The notes under the pieces were generated by a model that saw only the letters and a list, made by a program, of their open reading frames with translations, made no database searches and had not been told where the DNA came from. The position numbers and the translations under genes were made by a program. Positions 18,025-26,439 of a DNA stretch of 44,816 nucleotides are shown in pieces. Numbering within the stretch: position 1 is the first letter of the stretch; each line of letters starts with the position of its first letter. The DNA lies in NCBI GenBank assembly GCA_039798065.1, contig JBDKGS010000005.1, positions 1 through 44,816 on the forward strand, written 5' to 3'. The stretch is from UBA5070 sp039798065 (lineage in GTDB: Bacteria > Fibrobacterota > Fibrobacteria > UBA5070).

Positions 18025-19296
18025 ATGAGCCGAACGATGAGTTCTCGCAGATACTGGCATTTCCACTACGGAAAGATCCAAACTGTCGTTTTGGGCCCCC
18101 ATCTTCGCGCCATGGAAATGGCGATCACCGCAAGAGACTGCGGCTTGGAAGCCACCCTTGTCGTCGACGACCCTACAGGCGTCCAGATTCCAGGAGTGCG
18201 CCAAGTCGCACGAGGCAGCTTGTCTCTTAATGAGATCCAACCCGGAGATGCGGTTGTCGTATCCGATGCGGCCGCGGCGAGAATTCCATGGCAATTGGCT
18301 CGAAAGGGCTTGGCGTTCCATGCAGACAGCTATGGAATGGCCCTTCCGGAACTGGTGAAGATCTACCCTTCCTGGACGGCTAGGCACGCCTGGAAAGACA
18401 GAATCCGTCGCTGCCTGAAATTCGGCTTTATTTCTCGTTATGCAGAGAAGATTTACCTGTCCCACGACGCCCAGCTCTTCCTTCTGGCTGGAACCGTGTT
18501 TTCAGGTCGAACGACAACCGATTCCTCCACAGCCGATTCGCTCGCGGAAAAGGTGCTCTACATCCCGATGGGTGTTTCCTCCCCATCCACCTCGGCAGAT
18601 TTGCCGAACCCATATCCAGAGTCCATCCGTTCTCGGCGAATTTTCCTTTGGGGTGGAGGTATATGGGCATGGTTCGACACACCGACTTTAATCCACGCCT
18701 TCGACCGCATCCGAGACACCGACGCGGTCCTGTTTTTCATATCCGGACAAGACCATTCGGGTCTCGCGATACATCAAAAAGCTCTCGAATCGACGAGGAC
18801 ATTGGCTCGCGAAATGGGGCTGCTCGGAAACAACGTATTCTTCAACGATCGATCCGTCGGGCCATCCGACCTTCCTGCCTACTTGCAGCATGCATGGTCA
18901 GGCGTGATGGCAAACCCCCGATGCCTCGAAGCCGAATCCAGTTGGCGGACTCGTTATCTCGACCTCTTGGGTGCAGGACTCCCACTCGTTGTATCTGGTC
19001 GAGATCCACTAGCTCTCAGAATGGAATCCGGCGGGGCGGCATTATTGTCTTCCGCAGGCGATATCAATGGACTAGCGAGTAATCTTCGGAAATTAACCCA
19101 GGACTCTAGTTTGAAATCCCAAATGGGAGCTGCGGCAAAGTCCATCGGGTCAAAAATGCATTGGAACACAACGTTGGCACCACTTCGAGATGTTCTTCAG
19201 GATCCAAATAGCTTCCAAGTAAATGCGAATCGCCCTCCCTTGAACTGGCTACTCCGTTACGCTTTTGCCTCGATCACTCCCAAATGGAACAGCTGA
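18025..19296 (+). CDS. GT-B-type glycosyltransferase, local paralogue 3 of 3
   Basis: 423 residues from ATG 18025; ATG 18037 is possible. Homology to the other two copies is visible at FHADSYGMALPELV, YIPMGVSS, NPYPESIRSRRIFLWGGGIW, AWFDTPTLIHAF, DLPAYLQHAWSGVMANPRCL and SSWRTRYLDLLGAGLPLVVS, whereas the N-terminal 100 residues have diverged more, as expected if the acceptor differs. The 3' end overlaps the convergent ligase-like gene by 48 bp. One intact copy of the 13-bp iterated palindrome lies at 18397-18409, the only one in this part of the locus. Confidence 0.75.
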   Translation: MSRTMSSRRYWHFHYGKIQTVVLGPHLRAMEMAITARDCGLEATLVVDDPTGVQIPGVRQVARGSLSLNEIQPGDAVVVSDAAAARIPWQLARKGLAFHADSYGMALPELVKIYPSWTARHAWKDRIRRCLKFGFISRYAEKIYLSHDAQLFLLAGTVFSGRTTTDSSTADSLAEKVLYIPMGVSSPSTSADLPNPYPESIRSRRIFLWGGGIWAWFDTPTLIHAFDRIRDTDAVLFFISGQDHSGLAIHQKALESTRTLAREMGLLGNNVFFNDRSVGPSDLPAYLQHAWSGVMANPRCLEAESSWRTRYLDLLGAGLPLVVSGRDPLALRMESGGAALLSSAGDINGLASNLRKLTQDSSLKSQMGAAAKSIGSKMHWNTTLAPLRDVLQDPNSFQVNANRPPLNWLLRYAFASITPKWNS

Positions 19297-20646
19297 ATCC
19301 GAAATTCCGTATGCGACTCCGATGATCGTACAAACCACAACAAAGAATGGTGGGGAAGCCACCATACTCTCTACCAGCCCATGGAGTCCAAAACTTATCA
19401 ATCCAATCATGATTCCAATCCCCGTAGGGTCGGAATATCGCTTGCTGTAGTTCAATGCTGCAGCCATGGCCCCACCAAGAAGCAGAATCCACCCCAAAAA
19501 CCCAAAAACACCCCACCCCAACAAGAATTCCAAATGCGCATTATGCGATGACATCATCGCCCCCTGATCAAACCATGCAGGAAAGCCGGTGGTCATCTTC
19601 TCCTTTTTGAAGTTATCCATTCCGCACCCGAAAATGAAATGATTCTGATTTAGCACCACCCATGTGGACTCCAGCAATTTGACCCGTCCATAATTCGATG
19701 CCATATCATTGAAGCTTGGATTCGTTATCCGCCCAAATATCTTGTTGGCACCTATCCCAAGGATTAATGGGGCAAGAATAAGAAGACCCGCAAGTATAGC
19801 CTTATTGCTTCTAATGCGCCACAGCAAACAGCAGCAAAGGACAATAAGCCCAAAGATGCTTCCTCGAGACTGAGTTAGAACTATTGCTAGTAGCTGAACA
19901 ACTCCCATAAATCTAAAAACACGCCGTTCTAGAATTGATCCTTGCATGCTTTTATATAACGCAATAGCGCATGTAAGATCAAGAAATGAGGCTAACACAT
20001 TTGGGTTGATTGAGCCGGCGAAGCCAAGGCGCCCACTGATTAAATCTCCTTGAACTATCGAATTCACCATACACCATATAGCCATAAGCGTAGTCGACAA
20101 GCAAAGACCAAATACAACTTGCCGCCACCCGACCAAATTCCGCGCAAACAGATATGAGCTCACAATGACGAACAGAAGCGATATCCAAATTTGGATATCG
20201 CCTGAATTCGAGAATGGCTCCTTAGAAAAAATCATAAACGCAATTCTTGTTAGCAAAAAACCAAACACAAACAGCACAAAGGCTATGCGCATATGGATTA
20301 GCGGCTTACGTTTTTGACTGGCTGGTTCAAGCATTGGGATTACAAAAAGGAACAATCCCACGCCAATCAGCAGCAGCACTTCAGCTGTTGGCAAACCCAA
20401 CAGAGAAAATGGAATCAACGATGCGCTCAACAATATTGCGAAAATTGAAGCGGGTCTACGAGATAAAACGAATGGCATTGAGAGGAGTATCAGTAGGGCG
20501 AGTACTGCTATAGCCTTGATCGAGTATTCACTCGGGATGAACAGTCCCGGCAATGCGCTCAGAACCGCTAGCAGTATGAATTTCCAATAGCCTTTCAAAT
20601 TACTTCGTCTCACCAGCCCGATTGGGGGAGAGCAATAATTTGACAA
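19249..20646 (-). CDS. O-antigen ligase / Wzy-type polymerase family membrane protein
   Basis: 465 residues with roughly 11-12 hydrophobic segments and one long external loop. The Wzy_C/WaaL family marks are GRLGFAGSINPNVLASFL, VLTQSRGSIFGL, FGCGMDNFK and the loop SSHNAHLEFLLGWGVFGFLG, where the His-Asn-x-x-L-E pattern is the conserved one. It either polymerises the repeat unit or transfers the chain to an acceptor; since no other polymerase candidate is present, Wzy is the more useful guess. It overlaps the Wzz gene by 47 bp when read from the ATG at 20646; a GTG at 20613 would cut that to 14 bp. GC is near 42%, well below the surrounding genes. It carries a 24-bp perfect palindrome. Confidence 0.8.
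   Translation of the reverse strand: MSNYCSPPIGLVRRSNLKGYWKFILLAVLSALPGLFIPSEYSIKAIAVLALLILLSMPFVLSRRPASIFAILLSASLIPFSLLGLPTAEVLLLIGVGLFLFVIPMLEPASQKRKPLIHMRIAFVLFVFGFLLTRIAFMIFSKEPFSNSGDIQIWISLLFVIVSSYLFARNLVGWRQVVFGLCLSTTLMAIWCMVNSIVQGDLISGRLGFAGSINPNVLASFLDLTCAIALYKSMQGSILERRVFRFMGVVQLLAIVLTQSRGSIFGLIVLCCCLLWRIRSNKAILAGLLILAPLILGIGANKIFGRITNPSFNDMASNYGRVKLLESTWVVLNQNHFIFGCGMDNFKKEKMTTGFPAWFDQGAMMSSHNAHLEFLLGWGVFGFLGWILLLGGAMAAALNYSKRYSDPTGIGIMIGLISFGLHGLVESMVASPPFFVVVCTIIGVAYGISDSAVPFGSDRGKSVTE
20178..20201. repeat. 24-bp perfect palindrome inside the ligase-like gene
   Basis: The half-site GCGATATCCAAA is followed immediately by its exact reverse complement. It lies wholly inside the coding region and encodes GDIQIWIS on the minus strand. 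A perfect 24-bp palindrome is not expected by chance in a window this size (about 0.003 expected under equal base frequencies). No second copy was found. Confidence 0.7.
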
Positions 20647-21793
20647 GCTGATTGTTTGCCATCAACTCTTTGCTAAAAAATACATAGGTTGAGACGAGCA
20701 AAAATATCATCAACCCTGATAACACAATGACCAATGCTAAAACCATTCGTTTCGGTCTACCCTTGTATTCTGCTGCTCTTGCTGAGTCGATTAGATAAAG
20801 GGATGAACGAGTTTTGGAAACATCAAGACGAGACAACTCCTCCTGTTGACGAAGTAGACCTAAAACCTTAATCTGAATTTCTACCTCACCCATGAGCGCA
20901 TAATATCGAGGAGCACCTTCCGATATTGCAGTTAAACTGGGGAGGCGGGAATTCTTAGCTGTTTGAATCTTCTGGAGCTCAGCTTCAATCCCATTTTGCA
21001 GCGCTTTGATCGTACTCTCCGATGAATTGCCTTCTCCTTGTGTCGCAGAACTCAATATTTTTGAAAATTTTGCTTCTGTAAGCTTCTGGGATAACCGAGC
21101 AGAAGCTTCCATCATCATTTGTGTTTGCATCACCGGCTCGGCAATTCGAGTTTTCTTCTGATAGTCAATAAGTGCAGTTTGGTTTATTTCCAGTTGGCGC
21201 TTCGCTTCGGCCGATCTCGCAATCGAGAAATCAAGTACGGACTGCGCACGATTAGAAGAAATTCGGACGATTGAGGAATCAAGAAGGTTGAACGCATACT
21301 CACATATCAGCTTTGCTGTATCAGCCGAGCGATCCCAGCAGCGTATCTCAAAAGATTGAGTCGAGGAATAACCTATTCCTGAGCTCTTTGATTCAGCCAA
21401 TGTTACATTTGCATTGAGCCGCTTGGTTGCCTTTGAGTATTTTGCAACACCTTCAGTCTCATAGCGGCGAATCAATTCAAAACGATCAATAATGCGCCTG
21501 CTGAAAGTTTCAGACTGAAAAATCACTCCGATTTGCTCATTCGAAATGTCATTTTTCGAAGAAAACATCCGGTCTTTCATCCCGATTAAATCGAGAAGCT
21601 GACCTTGCGATTCTGGCGGCGGCACAAAGACAACTTTGCTCAAATATTCTGGTTTTGCAATAAACCATGGGTATATAAACCCAACCGCTAAACTCGTAAG
21701 AAGGCAGATGGCAAAAGACGTCTTTAGCGACTTAACCCAAATAGAAAATCGTACGGCTCTGCTGTCGGCTAGTTCTTCATCAGGAATTTGCAT
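20600..21793 (-). CDS. Wzz-type chain-length determinant / polysaccharide co-polymerase
   Basis: 397 residues with the expected topology: a cytoplasmic start, a membrane helix at about residues 25-44, a long periplasmic part rich in predicted helix and coiled coil (about residues 180-330), and a second helix at about 353-376 (MVLALVIVLSGLMIFLLVST). The segment YLSKVVFVPPPESQGQL after helix 1 is the usual Wzz beta strand, and GRPKRMVLAL before helix 2 fits the Pro-rich motif. No Walker motifs follow, so it lacks a fused tyrosine kinase. It works with the Wzy-type protein, whose gene overlaps its 3' end, to set chain length in the inner membrane. AT-rich like its neighbour. Confidence 0.82.
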   Translation of the reverse strand: MQIPDEELADSRAVRFSIWVKSLKTSFAICLLTSLAVGFIYPWFIAKPEYLSKVVFVPPPESQGQLLDLIGMKDRMFSSKNDISNEQIGVIFQSETFSRRIIDRFELIRRYETEGVAKYSKATKRLNANVTLAESKSSGIGYSSTQSFEIRCWDRSADTAKLICEYAFNLLDSSIVRISSNRAQSVLDFSIARSAEAKRQLEINQTALIDYQKKTRIAEPVMQTQMMMEASARLSQKLTEAKFSKILSSATQGEGNSSESTIKALQNGIEAELQKIQTAKNSRLPSLTAISEGAPRYYALMGEVEIQIKVLGLLRQQEELSRLDVSKTRSSLYLIDSARAAEYKGRPKRMVLALVIVLSGLMIFLLVSTYVFFSKELMANNQLVKLLLSPNRAGETK

Positions 21794-21901
21794 GAGCTAT
21801 TCGCCTCGATTCAAATGCGTTCACGGCAATCATTTTTGGATAACAGTCTCGAACTTGCTCGGCCTGTCTATGATGAATTGCTTGGTATTGATCACAGCAG
21901 A

Positions 21902-23473
21902 TCATTTATAGAGTGAAAGTTGCACGATTAGGCCTGTAGCCGCAATTGCCAATGAGACTGTTGTAGCAGCAATGGAAAACCATTGGTCTGCGGAAATAAA
22001 CCGTTCCTCCGGTACGATTATGGCCGCACTGGGTCGAATTGCCTGTTCAAGGCCCCTCGCCTGGAGTGTCTGCCAATCGATTACCTGGATCCGCGCTTCC
22101 CAGGCTCTTTGCGAAAAACCGCCAGCTGAGTTGACGTAAAAATTAACGTCCGCCCCTTTTTTCCAAGTTACAAATCCTGGCCGATTCACCTTTCCACCCA
22201 CCCAAACGACTTGCTCCGCCTTGTAGACATAAACCGTGTCGCCGATCTGGATTTGAACATCTGGATCGGAATAGTTCCCGCGCATGTGATTCAAGTAATC
22301 CATCATCGCCACTTTCAATTCGGGAAGCTGGTAGGACTCCGGAAGCCCTTTTTCCCGAGCCGCAGCCAACCAATTCCAGCCCCGCTTGGTGCTGACCACA
22401 ACACCCGAATCTTCGCCTCCAACAATGCCACCGGCCAGTTTTACCAGATCCGACGCCTTCATTCCCGCGGTGTAGGTATAGGCCCCAGGCTTCGCGACCT
22501 GCCCAACAATCCAGACCACCGGCGGAAGGAAAATCGGCTTCTTTAGCGGCATCGTCACCAAGGCGAAAGTCGAGTCGCAGCGCGTCTCACTTGGTATAAC
22601 CTTTCGGCTAGCACCGTTTTTTTCCATCACCTCGACCGGGTGCTCCAGATCCACTTCCCCTGCGGCCAGCATCAAGGACGTCAACGGTTCACCGGGCAAC
22701 ATCTCGATGTACCCCGAAAAACCTCCGCTCGCGAACGTCACCAGTGCATCTCGAGGCACAATGCGCAGCGCGTCGCCATCGAACAAAGGCGGGTCCTGCG
22801 TGGCGTCCCCCGACCTCAAGGCGCGAACCAGATCCAGCCAGACAGAATCTTTCCCGCCGCGCACCAGCAAGACCCGGCGCAGCGATGGCACCTGGTCCAT
22901 GGCGTAGTACAGACCTGGCATGTCGGAGGTCAGCGAGTCGATGGCCTGGGATACGTCAAAGCCTGTCTGCTTGAGCAGTTGGATCACGCGCGTTCCTGCC
23001 GGGCAATCGAAAATGCCCGGATGCGCGACAAGCCCCGACAACCGTACGTTGGCCTTGTTGATCTTGATCAGTTGCAGGTCGATCAGGGTAGGCTTGATGC
23101 GACGTTTGAGGATCGCTTCCACGCTGTCCCGCAGATCGCGGAGATTGCGGCCTCGCGTAGAGATGCGCCCCATGTCCGGGATTACCAGGTCTCCACGGGT
23201 ATCGACGGCCAAGTCGAGCTCGCCACTTCCGACCCCCCACCACCTCAGCCGGAGCTGGTCGCCGGAGGTCAGTCGAATCAGGGAATCCGGAGCGGAAATC
23301 GATGGGTAGTCGATTTGCCCCGATGAGCGTTTCATCGCCGCTGCCGAAATAGGCGACGACATGCCCGATGCATCGTTCATGGCCAACGAATTCGAGGCAA
23401 AATCCGCAGGGGAAACAGCGAACAACCGGACGGCACCGACAAAGGCCAGCAGAGGAAGGATGCGCTTGAGCAT
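21902..23473 (-). CDS. Polysaccharide export protein with Poly_export and SLBB domains (Wza-like)
   Basis: 523 residues with a signal peptide (MLKRILPLLAFVGAVRLFAV). The Poly_export domain is at about residues 68-140 (SGDQLRLRWWGVG, DTRGDLVIPDMGRISTRGRNL), followed by SLBB-type beta-grasp repeats (VRLSGLVAHPGIFDCPAGTR; VWIVGQVAKPGAYTYTAGMK with ASDLVKLAGGI; VWVGGKVNRPGFVTWKKGAD). A hydrophobic segment at about 494-516 is near the C-terminus, comparable to the outer-membrane helix of Wza. There is no lipobox Cys. It is likely the outer-membrane exit channel for the polymer made by this locus. The AT-rich stretch ends close to its 3' end; most of the gene has normal GC. Confidence 0.85.
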   Translation of the reverse strand: MLKRILPLLAFVGAVRLFAVSPADFASNSLAMNDASGMSSPISAAAMKRSSGQIDYPSISAPDSLIRLTSGDQLRLRWWGVGSGELDLAVDTRGDLVIPDMGRISTRGRNLRDLRDSVEAILKRRIKPTLIDLQLIKINKANVRLSGLVAHPGIFDCPAGTRVIQLLKQTGFDVSQAIDSLTSDMPGLYYAMDQVPSLRRVLLVRGGKDSVWLDLVRALRSGDATQDPPLFDGDALRIVPRDALVTFASGGFSGYIEMLPGEPLTSLMLAAGEVDLEHPVEVMEKNGASRKVIPSETRCDSTFALVTMPLKKPIFLPPVVWIVGQVAKPGAYTYTAGMKASDLVKLAGGIVGGEDSGVVVSTKRGWNWLAAAREKGLPESYQLPELKVAMMDYLNHMRGNYSDPDVQIQIGDTVYVYKAEQVVWVGGKVNRPGFVTWKKGADVNFYVNSAGGFSQRAWEARIQVIDWQTLQARGLEQAIRPSAAIIVPEERFISADQWFSIAATTVSLAIAATGLIVQLSLYK

Positions 23474-23500
23474 TTGTGCGAAAGTAGATAGTTCGAGCGT

Positions 23501-24214
23501 TTATCGCGTGGACTGAGTTTCCAGCTGCAGCTTTTTCAAGCGCACCTGCAAGGCCGGGAGAAACGGCGCTCTGCGGGAGGCTTCCTGCAAATGGCGCAGC
23601 GCCTCGTTGTTGCGGCCGCTCTTTTGGTCCCTGATCCCCGTTGCGTACTCGATCAACGCTTCCCAAGTCACTGCACCCCGGGATTTGACGATCTGGTGGG
23701 CCGAAGGCGGTACCTTGACGCCTAGGCTGTCAAGAAGCGTCAAGGCGCGATCCCGGATCTTCTGGACGAATTCGTCCTCTCCCGATCTCCCGGAGAACTG
23801 GATGCTCAGATCCTGCGTCTCTCGCCGGTACCCCAGCGCGACCTGCCATTGGACGCTGCGTCCATCGTGGACGAATCTTGTCAGGACGACGGCATCCGCA
23901 TCGAGCTGGCGGGATGCGGTACGCGCATCTTCGATTTCGGTCCGCGTAAGGTCGGTTCGGCCGCTCCAGCCGACCTTTTCGAGAGCCGCGCTCAGCATGG
24001 CCGGATCGACAACATTCACGCTGGGAACCATGGAGGCTTCCCACGAAAGCATCTCGCCCACCACATCCTGCATGGGCTCGACAAGATCCGGCGCGAGATC
24101 TCCGCCTTTGACAATTCCTGGCGCAATGGCCAAGCCGACCCGGTCGGCACCGGCATACACCGAACCGACGAACGTGAAGGACAGAAACAGCGCAAGGATT
24201 TGGATCCGCTTCAT
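23501..24214 (-). CDS. Secreted/periplasmic protein, unknown, with C-terminal repeat-like helix pair
   Basis: 237 residues with a clear signal peptide (MKRIQILALFLSFTFVGSVYA). The middle (VGLAIAPGIVK, then ASRQLDADAVVLTRFVHDG and WQVALGYRRETQDLSIQFSG) has the feel of the TolB-N/CsgG-like fold used by periplasmic assembly proteins, but this is inference only. The C-terminal 50 residues (WEALIEYATGIRDQKSGRNN, then EALRHLQEASRRAPFLPALQ) look like a tetratricopeptide-type helix pair. It sits 27 bp upstream of the Wza-like gene on the same strand and is probably its operon partner in polymer export. Confidence 0.65.
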   Translation of the reverse strand: MKRIQILALFLSFTFVGSVYAGADRVGLAIAPGIVKGGDLAPDLVEPMQDVVGEMLSWEASMVPSVNVVDPAMLSAALEKVGWSGRTDLTRTEIEDARTASRQLDADAVVLTRFVHDGRSVQWQVALGYRRETQDLSIQFSGRSGEDEFVQKIRDRALTLLDSLGVKVPPSAHQIVKSRGAVTWEALIEYATGIRDQKSGRNNEALRHLQEASRRAPFLPALQVRLKKLQLETQSTR

Positions 24215-24248
24215 GCCAACAACCTACATCGGATCGAAGGAGCCGAAC

Positions 24249-25520
24249 CTACGCTTTGGCGAGGAACGCGCCGTAGAGCGAAATCGAATCGATCTGGTCG
24301 CGGACCGCCATGGTCTCGCGGGCGCTGTGCATGGCCAGCATGGGCGCGCCGCAATCGACCGCCTCCATGGAAAGCTGTGCGGCCACCAAAGGCCCCACGG
24401 TGGACCCGCAAGCGAGATCGGCACGCATCGAGAAGTTCTGGAGCCCAACTGCCGCATCGCGGGCCACTTGACGCAACACCGCGGCACCACGGGCTTCGGT
24501 GGCGTAGCGCAAACCGGCGTTCCATTTGAGGACCGGACCACCGCCCAGCAAGGGTGCGTTGCCCGGCGAATGGCGCTCGGGGAAGTTGGGATGCACCGCG
24601 TGGGCCATATCGGCGGAAAGCGCGATCCCGCCCGACACCCAGGCCAGGAATGCCGATCGGTCGAGGCCGACACCGGCGGCGATACGTTCAAGAGTTTGCG
24701 GAAGAAACGCCGAGTCGGCGCCCACGGCTGCGGTGGAACCGACCTCTTCGCCATCCAGGAACGCCACCGCGATCAGCGTGTCGCTGCGCGCTGCGAGGGT
24801 CGACAGTGCGGTGGACATGGCGTGGCACGAGGCCAGGTTGTCCAGTCGTCCAGAGACCACAAGGTCGCCGCTACCGGCGAGGGCTGCGGGAGCCGCGTCG
24901 GAAAGGCACAGATCCCACGACAGAATCTGACTGCTCGACGCGTTCAAGGCGTCGGCCAACCGATCCTTCAGGGACGCCGCGTCCTCGAGGCCCAGCAATG
25001 CCGGAAAATGACGCTCCCGATCCACAACCAGGCCTTTTTCGTTGACCGTGCGATCCAGATGGATGGCCAGCGAAGGCACGATGGGACGGATTGTGTCCAG
25101 CTTGACCAGGTCCTCGCGGATCCAGCCGCCGTCGTCGCGGCACACGCGACCCGACACGACGAGCTCGCGATCCAGCCAAGTGTGGTTCAAGAGTCCGCCG
25201 TAGGCCTCCACCGCCAATTTCCGGCAACCGCAGGATTGGAACTCGGCATTGGGCTTGAGGCGCAGACAAGGGCTGTCGGTGTGGGCCAGGCCCAAAACCA
25301 ACCGAGCGCACTTTTCCCGCGGCACGATCCACGCCACCACGGCCGCGCCGCGGCGAAGGAAGAACTTGCCGCCGGGCTCGGAAGGCCAGACCGGGTCCGA
25401 CACCCCTACCTGACGGAATCCGGCGCGGACAAGATCCGTCGCGATCCGTTCGGCGGCGTGCCAGGGACTGGTGGAGTCGGACAGGAACCCGAGGAATCCT
25501 TCGATGGCGTCAGGCGACAT
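24249..25520 (-). CDS. apeB: M18 family aminopeptidase (aspartyl aminopeptidase)
   Basis: 423 residues, the usual length for M18. The start at 25520 gives the family N-terminus (FLGFLSDSTSPWHA) and overlaps the preceding gene's stop by 11 bp. Zinc and catalytic motifs: LAHTDSPCLRLKP (His80, Asp82), SGRLDNLASCHA (bridging Asp), AFLDGEEVGS (Glu-Glu pair), and MHSARETMAVRD near the end (last His ligand). It removes N-terminal, usually acidic, residues from peptides in the cytosol. The gene is 34 bp downstream of no related function; coupling to the unrecognised gene upstream is suggested by the overlap. Confidence 0.92.
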   Translation of the reverse strand: MSPDAIEGFLGFLSDSTSPWHAAERIATDLVRAGFRQVGVSDPVWPSEPGGKFFLRRGAAVVAWIVPREKCARLVLGLAHTDSPCLRLKPNAEFQSCGCRKLAVEAYGGLLNHTWLDRELVVSGRVCRDDGGWIREDLVKLDTIRPIVPSLAIHLDRTVNEKGLVVDRERHFPALLGLEDAASLKDRLADALNASSSQILSWDLCLSDAAPAALAGSGDLVVSGRLDNLASCHAMSTALSTLAARSDTLIAVAFLDGEEVGSTAAVGADSAFLPQTLERIAAGVGLDRSAFLAWVSGGIALSADMAHAVHPNFPERHSPGNAPLLGGGPVLKWNAGLRYATEARGAAVLRQVARDAAVGLQNFSMRADLACGSTVGPLVAAQLSMEAVDCGAPMLAMHSARETMAVRDQIDSISLYGAFLAKA

Positions 25521-26400
25521 CGTCGACCACGCGGGTGGTGTGGATGTTCTGGAAGACGTCGAGGTCTTCGTTCTGCGGGATGGACGGCAGGCGTTCGGCG
25601 GCGCGCCAGGCGTTCTCCTTGGTGAGAACGCGGTAGGCCACTCCATCGATCTCTACGGTCTTCATGGCACCCACCACTTGGCGCATGAGCGCGTCGTACG
25701 ACACATACGACAATTTCCGTTCCTTGCGAAAGCCCAGCAGGTGTTTTTCGGTGCGATCGATCACCACGATGTCGGCGGGCGGGAACACGGTGCCGCCCTG
25801 GTCCTTCCAGGAGAAGGCGGTGAGGATGCGGTCGAGCGGACGGGAATGCAGGAAGTGGATCTCGGGAACGTCGATGGACGGATCCTCCTTGCGCAGGATC
25901 TCCTCCATCCGCGGACGCCGCCGGGAATATTCCCACCAGCGGTCGTTGGTCTCCTTGGGGACGATGTGGATCTTCTTCCCTTGGTCCAACGCCTCTTCGC
26001 GGACCATGCGGTTGCCTTCGGCCCACATCGAGTGGATGTCTTCCGGATCGGGATCCATCGACAGAACCTGTCCCGTGTCCGCGTCGCGCGGAACCAGCCC
26101 GAAATCGCGGGCCAGCGCCGACAGGAACGGGGCGGCTTCGCGCACGAAATACTCCGGACGCATGTGGTTCACGAGGGCTTCCAGGCCGCACGGCGCCCAC
26201 ATTTCCTCGTTCACCGGATCCATATGACGGAAACTGACCGAGAAGTAGACGTTGGTGTAGGGGTTGCGGTACCACCAGATCTTCTGGCCGTCTTGTTCCA
26301 CCGGTTCCTGGAAGTACGTGATCTCCCGGGTCCACGCGTCGAATCCGGCGAGATCTGGGCGCAGGCCGCCCACCGTCATGTATTCCAGCACTAGACTCAT
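25510..26400 (-). CDS. Conserved-looking cytosolic protein, function unknown
   Basis: 296 residues, no signal peptide, no membrane segment. I do not recognise the family. It is rich in Trp, Tyr and charged residues, with segments such as VLEYMTVGGLRPDLAGFDAW, KIWWYRNPYTNVYFSVSFRH, SMDPDPEDIHSMWAEGNRMV and PADIVVIDRTEKHLLGFRKE. The mix of alternating beta strands suggests a compact alpha/beta domain of about 290 residues. It overlaps the aminopeptidase gene start by 11 bp, so the two are likely translated together. Confidence 0.7.
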   Translation of the reverse strand: MSLVLEYMTVGGLRPDLAGFDAWTREITYFQEPVEQDGQKIWWYRNPYTNVYFSVSFRHMDPVNEEMWAPCGLEALVNHMRPEYFVREAAPFLSALARDFGLVPRDADTGQVLSMDPDPEDIHSMWAEGNRMVREEALDQGKKIHIVPKETNDRWWEYSRRRPRMEEILRKEDPSIDVPEIHFLHSRPLDRILTAFSWKDQGGTVFPPADIVVIDRTEKHLLGFRKERKLSYVSYDALMRQVVGAMKTVEIDGVAYRVLTKENAWRAAERLPSIPQNEDLDVFQNIHTTRVVDDVA

Positions 26401-26439
26401 GTGCTTGGAAAATGCCTTACATGCATCGGACTGTCACGG

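Larger units (their letters stand above)
19250..21910. other. AT-rich segment within the polysaccharide locus
   Basis: Sample lines from this stretch have 37-43% GC (for example 19861-19920 and 21061-21120), compared with about 60% in the clp region. It covers the ligase/polymerase-like and Wzz-like genes. Codon use differs accordingly (many AAA, ATT, AAT, TTA codons). The drop is sharp at both ends, and the 13-bp iterated palindrome is absent here. The pattern fits acquisition by horizontal transfer, as is common for polymerase and chain-length genes of surface polysaccharides. Confidence 0.7.

Noticed and set aside
21636..21911. 91-residue frame on the + strand opposite the Wzz gene
   Set aside because: Mostly antisense to the first membrane helix of Wzz; no ribosome binding site or recognisable sequence.
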